DNA of 64,000 nt. Origin: Arthrobacter sp. Marseille-P9274 (GTDB lineage Bacteria > Actinomycetota > Actinomycetes > Actinomycetales > Micrococcaceae). Shown here in pieces: positions 61,455 to 64,000 of this stretch (position 1 is its first letter; each line of letters starts with the position of its first letter). The stretch covers positions 594,033 to 658,032 of the forward strand of contig NZ_CAMPOV010000001.1 in the NCBI RefSeq assembly GCF_946892675.1, in the 5' to 3' direction. A program made the translations under genes and the position numbers. The notes under the pieces are model-generated. The model saw only the letters and a list, made by a program, of their open reading frames with translations. It did not search any database and was not told the DNA's origin.

Positions 61455-62884
61455 GGGATGGTCTCCCAGTACATCTCGCGGTCCCACTCCGTGATGGCGC
61501 CGCAGTACCGCGCCCACTCCTCCTGCTTCAGCTGGGTGTAGATGGAGACCAGGTCCGCCGGCAGCGCCGAGGTGAGGTAGGTGTCCGAGACGAACGCGTC
61601 GATGGCGTCCCCCAGGGTGAGCGGCAGCTGGCCGCCGATCGCCGGCACGTCCGCGCCGCCGTCGTCGGGCTGCCCCGGATCCAGCTGCCGGTTCAGGCCG
61701 TCCTCCATCGCCGCGATCAGCAGCGTGTGGGACAGGTACGGGTTCACGGCGGCGTCCGGCACCCGGTACTCCATCCGGCCATTGGAGGAGATCCGGACCA
61801 GGCAGCCGCGGCTGTCCAGGCCCCAGTTGGCCGTGCTCGGGGCGAACTGCCCGGCGTCCCAGAACCGCTTGTAGGAGTTGACCGTGGAGGCCATGACCGC
61901 CATGGAACCGGGGGCGTGCGCGAGCAGGCCGCCGATGGCGTGCTGCGCGGTCTGCGAGACGTGCAGCTCCACCCGGCCCGGGTCCTCGGTGACGTTGGTG
62001 TCCCCGTCCCACAGGCTCAGGTTGTGGTGGCAGCCGTTGCCCATCTGGCCGTTGTAGGGCTTGGGCATGAAGCTGGCCGTGACGCCGAACTCGCGGGCCA
62101 CCTGCTTGCAGATCTGCCGGTAGGTGACCAGCCGGTCCGCGGTGTTCTCCACGCGGTCGTACATCCAGTTCAGTTCGAGCTGGCCGTCGTCCTCATAGTC
62201 GCCCTCGATCATGTCCAGCCCCATCGCCTTCGCGTAGGTGACAATCTGCTTGTAGATCGGGCGCATCCGCTCCAGGTTCTCCACCTGGTAGGCGGGGCTG
62301 GTGCCGGGCTTCTTGACGACCTCGAGGCCCGGGCCTTCCCAGGTCATCTCGGGTTCGGTGCCGGAACGGACCTCGAAGCCGGTGCGGGCGGTGAAGTCCT
62401 CGTGGCTGCGGATCAGCAGCGAGCGCGTGTCGATCGGCAGCAGGCGGCCGCCGACCTCCGGCAGGTGCGGGGGCTCGTAGGCGGTGCAGAAGATCCGCGC
62501 CACCGAGGTGTCCCAGGGCAGCACCACGAAGGTGTCGGGCTCCGGCAGCGCCCAGAACTCGCGGGCCTCGATGCCGCCGCCGATCAGGTTGCCGTAGCGG
62601 TCGTTCTGCAGGTCGGACAGGGCGGTGCGGTGGAAGCAGATGCCCTTTTCCAGGTTGCGCTTGAAGTGGTTGGCCGGGACCATCTTGGCCACCATGCGCG
62701 AGCCGATGGTCGGCAGCGCGTAATAGACGTACTCGACGCCGGCTTCCTGGATCTTGCGTCCCAGGTCGCGGACGACGTCAGGGCGCAGGTTCCGCTCGCG
62801 GTGGCGGGCAAACGCTTCGCGGTCGTTAAGTCCGGCCAGCAGGTCGGTTCCGGCCGAATCGGGCCGTACGGGGGTGAGAGTCAT
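61451..62884 (-). CDS. glutamine synthetase-like gamma-glutamyl-amine ligase
   Basis: 477 residues of the GS-I-like superfamily. N-terminal beta-grasp (QEAGVEYVYYALPTIGSRMVAKMVPANHF), metal-binding GDYEDDGQLELNW, catalytic NGCHHNLSLW (GS His loop), ASTVNSYKRFW, and the glutamate-binding RISSNGRMEYRVPDAAVNPYL. It differs from biosynthetic GlnA in the N-terminal region and lacks the adenylylation-loop Tyr signature, as in PuuA, IpuC or GlnA3-type enzymes that glutamylate amines. With two gamma-glutamyl hydrolases in the same operon, an amine- or polyamine-glutamylating role is favoured; the amine is unknown. Confidence 0.88.
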   Translation of the reverse strand: MTLTPVRPDSAGTDLLAGLNDREAFARHRERNLRPDVVRDLGRKIQEAGVEYVYYALPTIGSRMVAKMVPANHFKRNLEKGICFHRTALSDLQNDRYGNLIGGGIEAREFWALPEPDTFVVLPWDTSVARIFCTAYEPPHLPEVGGRLLPIDTRSLLIRSHEDFTARTGFEVRSGTEPEMTWEGPGLEVVKKPGTSPAYQVENLERMRPIYKQIVTYAKAMGLDMIEGDYEDDGQLELNWMYDRVENTADRLVTYRQICKQVAREFGVTASFMPKPYNGQMGNGCHHNLSLWDGDTNVTEDPGRVELHVSQTAQHAIGGLLAHAPGSMAVMASTVNSYKRFWDAGQFAPSTANWGLDSRGCLVRISSNGRMEYRVPDAAVNPYLSHTLLIAAMEDGLNRQLDPGQPDDGGADVPAIGGQLPLTLGDAIDAFVSDTYLTSALPADLVSIYTQLKQEEWARYCGAITEWDREMYWETIP

Positions 62885-62917
62885 GGCAGTCTTCTTTCAG
62901 TCGTTCGTAGCCGGCGG

Positions 62918-64000
62918 TTAGGCGGCGGCCAGGCGTGCGGCCACACCGGCATCGGTCACGAGCTTGCGGTAGTGCAGTTGCTTGTCGGCGGGCAGGGCAC
63001 AGGTCACGGCTCCGATGAGCCGGCCGCTGCGGTAGTAGCCCAGCGCGGCGCCGGCGGCGGGGCGGTCCGGGTCACCCTCGAGCACCTCGATCCGCTCGGC
63101 GAGCGCCGGGCTGCCGACGCCCTGGATCCGGATTTTGAAGATGTCCGTCCAGAAGGAGGGCAGCGGCGCCGCGGGTTCCGGAACCTCCGCGCCGTTGAGC
63201 CCGGCGACCAGGGCGGGCGCGGCGATCTTGGCCGTGTCCGCCGGGGTGGCCCAGTGCTCGACGCGGCGGGCTCCGGTGCCCGCCCGCTGGTCCGGGTACC
63301 GGGCGACGTCGCCGACGGCCACCACGGACGGCAGCGCCCCGCCGGCGCCGATGACGCGCATCGACTCGTCGCAGAGCACGCCGTCCGCCAGGTCCAGGCC
63401 GTTGCCGGCCAGCCATTCGGTATTCGGCTTTGATCCCACGGCTTCAATCACGACGTCGGCGGGCACCTCGGTGCCGTCCGACAGCCGGACACCGGCGCAC
63501 CTGAGGTGCGATCCGCCGTCGTACCCGTCACCGGACCAGTTTCCCGTCTCGTCCCCTGTCTCTGACAGGAATTCCACCACCCGGTGGCCCGAGAGGCAGC
63601 GGACGCCGTTGCCCTCCAGGAAGCCGCGGACGCCGACGCTCAGCCGCCGGCCGAGGGGACGCTCCATCGGGCCGCTGCCGCCCTCGACGAGCGTGACCCG
63701 GCAGCCCAGGGACGTCGCAGTAGCCGCGGCCTCGCAGCCGATGAAGCCGGCGCCGACCACCACCACGCGCGTGTCCGGCCGCAGTTCCCGGTGCAGCCCC
63801 AGGGTGTCATCGATCGTGCGGATGACGTGGCGGCCATGGCGCGGGCCCGGCACCTCTACCCTTGCGGGGCGGAGGCCGGTGGCGATGACCAGGCCGTCGT
63901 AGGCCAGCTCCTCGCCGGTGGCCAGCGTCAGCGTGCGGGCGGACAGGTCGGCCCGGGTGACCGGCGCGCCGAGCCGCCAGTCGATGCCGGTGGCGGTCCT
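62918..64000 (-). CDS. NAD(P)/FAD-dependent reductase (ferredoxin-reductase-like), N-terminus cut by window edge
   Basis: 360 residues visible; the frame is open through base 64000, so the N-terminal FAD motif lies outside. Seen: ELAYDGLVIATGLRPARVEVPG, NAD-binding VVVVGAGFIGCEAAATATSLG, DVVIEAVGSKPNTEWLAG, second FAD motif ALPSVVAVGDVARYPDQ, and a C-terminal reductase domain (VEHWATPADTAKIAAPALVAG, SFWTDIFKIRIQGVG, GALGYYRSGRLIGAV-like). This is the architecture of reductases serving Rieske oxygenases or P450s. First visible gene of the operon, 33 bases before the ligase gene, so an oxygenase component may be encoded just beyond the window. Confidence 0.9.
   Translation of the reverse strand, partial: RTATGIDWRLGAPVTRADLSARTLTLATGEELAYDGLVIATGLRPARVEVPGPRHGRHVIRTIDDTLGLHRELRPDTRVVVVGAGFIGCEAAATATSLGCRVTLVEGGSGPMERPLGRRLSVGVRGFLEGNGVRCLSGHRVVEFLSETGDETGNWSGDGYDGGSHLRCAGVRLSDGTEVPADVVIEAVGSKPNTEWLAGNGLDLADGVLCDESMRVIGAGGALPSVVAVGDVARYPDQRAGTGARRVEHWATPADTAKIAAPALVAGLNGAEVPEPAAPLPSFWTDIFKIRIQGVGSPALAERIEVLEGDPDRPAAGAALGYYRSGRLIGAVTCALPADKQLHYRKLVTDAGVAARLAAA

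Noticed and set aside
61439-63433. 664-codon plus-strand open frame
   Set aside because: Antisense to the glutamine-synthetase-like and reductase genes; composition typical of a third-position GC artefact.

Overview
The window is high-GC DNA with dense, mostly short-spaced genes on both strands, many ATGA/GTGA start-stop overlaps, frequent GTG/TTG starts and several apparently leaderless genes. Together with DUF3040, LGFP-repeat, GluQ and DevS/DevR-like proteins this points to an actinobacterium, most likely an Arthrobacter-like member of the Micrococcaceae (inference from gene content and composition; no rRNA is present). I see no rRNA, tRNA, CRISPR array, insertion sequence or prophage; this looks like ordinary chromosome rich in catabolic and stress genes. 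Both window ends cut a gene.

Layout. 1-3.5 kb: agmatine to putrescine (AguB-like amidase, AguA deiminase) plus an APC permease. 3.6-8.4 kb (minus strand): 2-hydroxycarboxylate transporter, HMG-CoA-lyase-like enzyme, CaiB-type CoA-transferase, IclR regulator and a DksA/TraR protein: a probable catabolic unit for a branched hydroxy-dicarboxylate. 8.5-13.2 kb: FAD hydroxylase, AhpD-like protein, acetyltransferase, pirin, universal stress protein. 13.3-18.4 kb: LGFP-repeat L,D-transpeptidase, a decayed arsC, and membrane proteins. 18.5-21.5 kb: HAD hydrolase, and a TetR repressor divergent from an epimerase-like gene with clear AGAGC-type operators. 21.6-27.9 kb: GAF histidine kinase and NarL-type regulator that converge (DevS/DevR-like), DUF3040, Hsp20, zinc ribbon, GluQ, flavohemoglobin: a hypoxia/NO/stress neighbourhood.

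28.2-30.9 kb: autoregulated ArsR-SRPBCC-SRPBCC-VOC operon and a third SRPBCC protein. 31-34.6 kb: secreted phosphodiester glycosidase divergent from a Tat-exported PhoD phosphatase. 34.7-38.1 kb: two-component flavin hydroxylase (HpaB/HpaC type) with an AraC regulator. 38.2-43.2 kb: two PPOX-fold proteins, a ThDP-dependent decarboxylase-like enzyme, aldo-keto reductase, YciO/Sua5 protein. 43.3-45.4 kb: repeat-bearing secreted protein, ECF sigma factor and probable membrane anti-sigma partner. 45.5-50 kb: cytosolic PhoD-like phosphatase and a three-part PEP-synthase/rifampin-phosphotransferase-like enzyme. 50-54.6 kb: Ser/Thr kinase with lipoprotein; divergent OmpR regulator and sensor kinase; then an aminotransferase.

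56-64 kb is the most interesting region: a succinate-semialdehyde-type dehydrogenase, a GntR regulator translationally coupled to a soluble Cache-domain protein, and a coupled minus-strand operon of NAD/FAD reductase, glutamine-synthetase-like ligase, a solute-binding-protein fold without signal peptide, and two class-I amidotransferase-type gamma-glutamyl hydrolases. This reads as a gamma-glutamylation route for amine/polyamine degradation that carries two normally extracytoplasmic sensor folds as cytosolic proteins. Intergenic hairpins mark most convergent junctions, while three convergent pairs instead share a 4-bp stop overlap.
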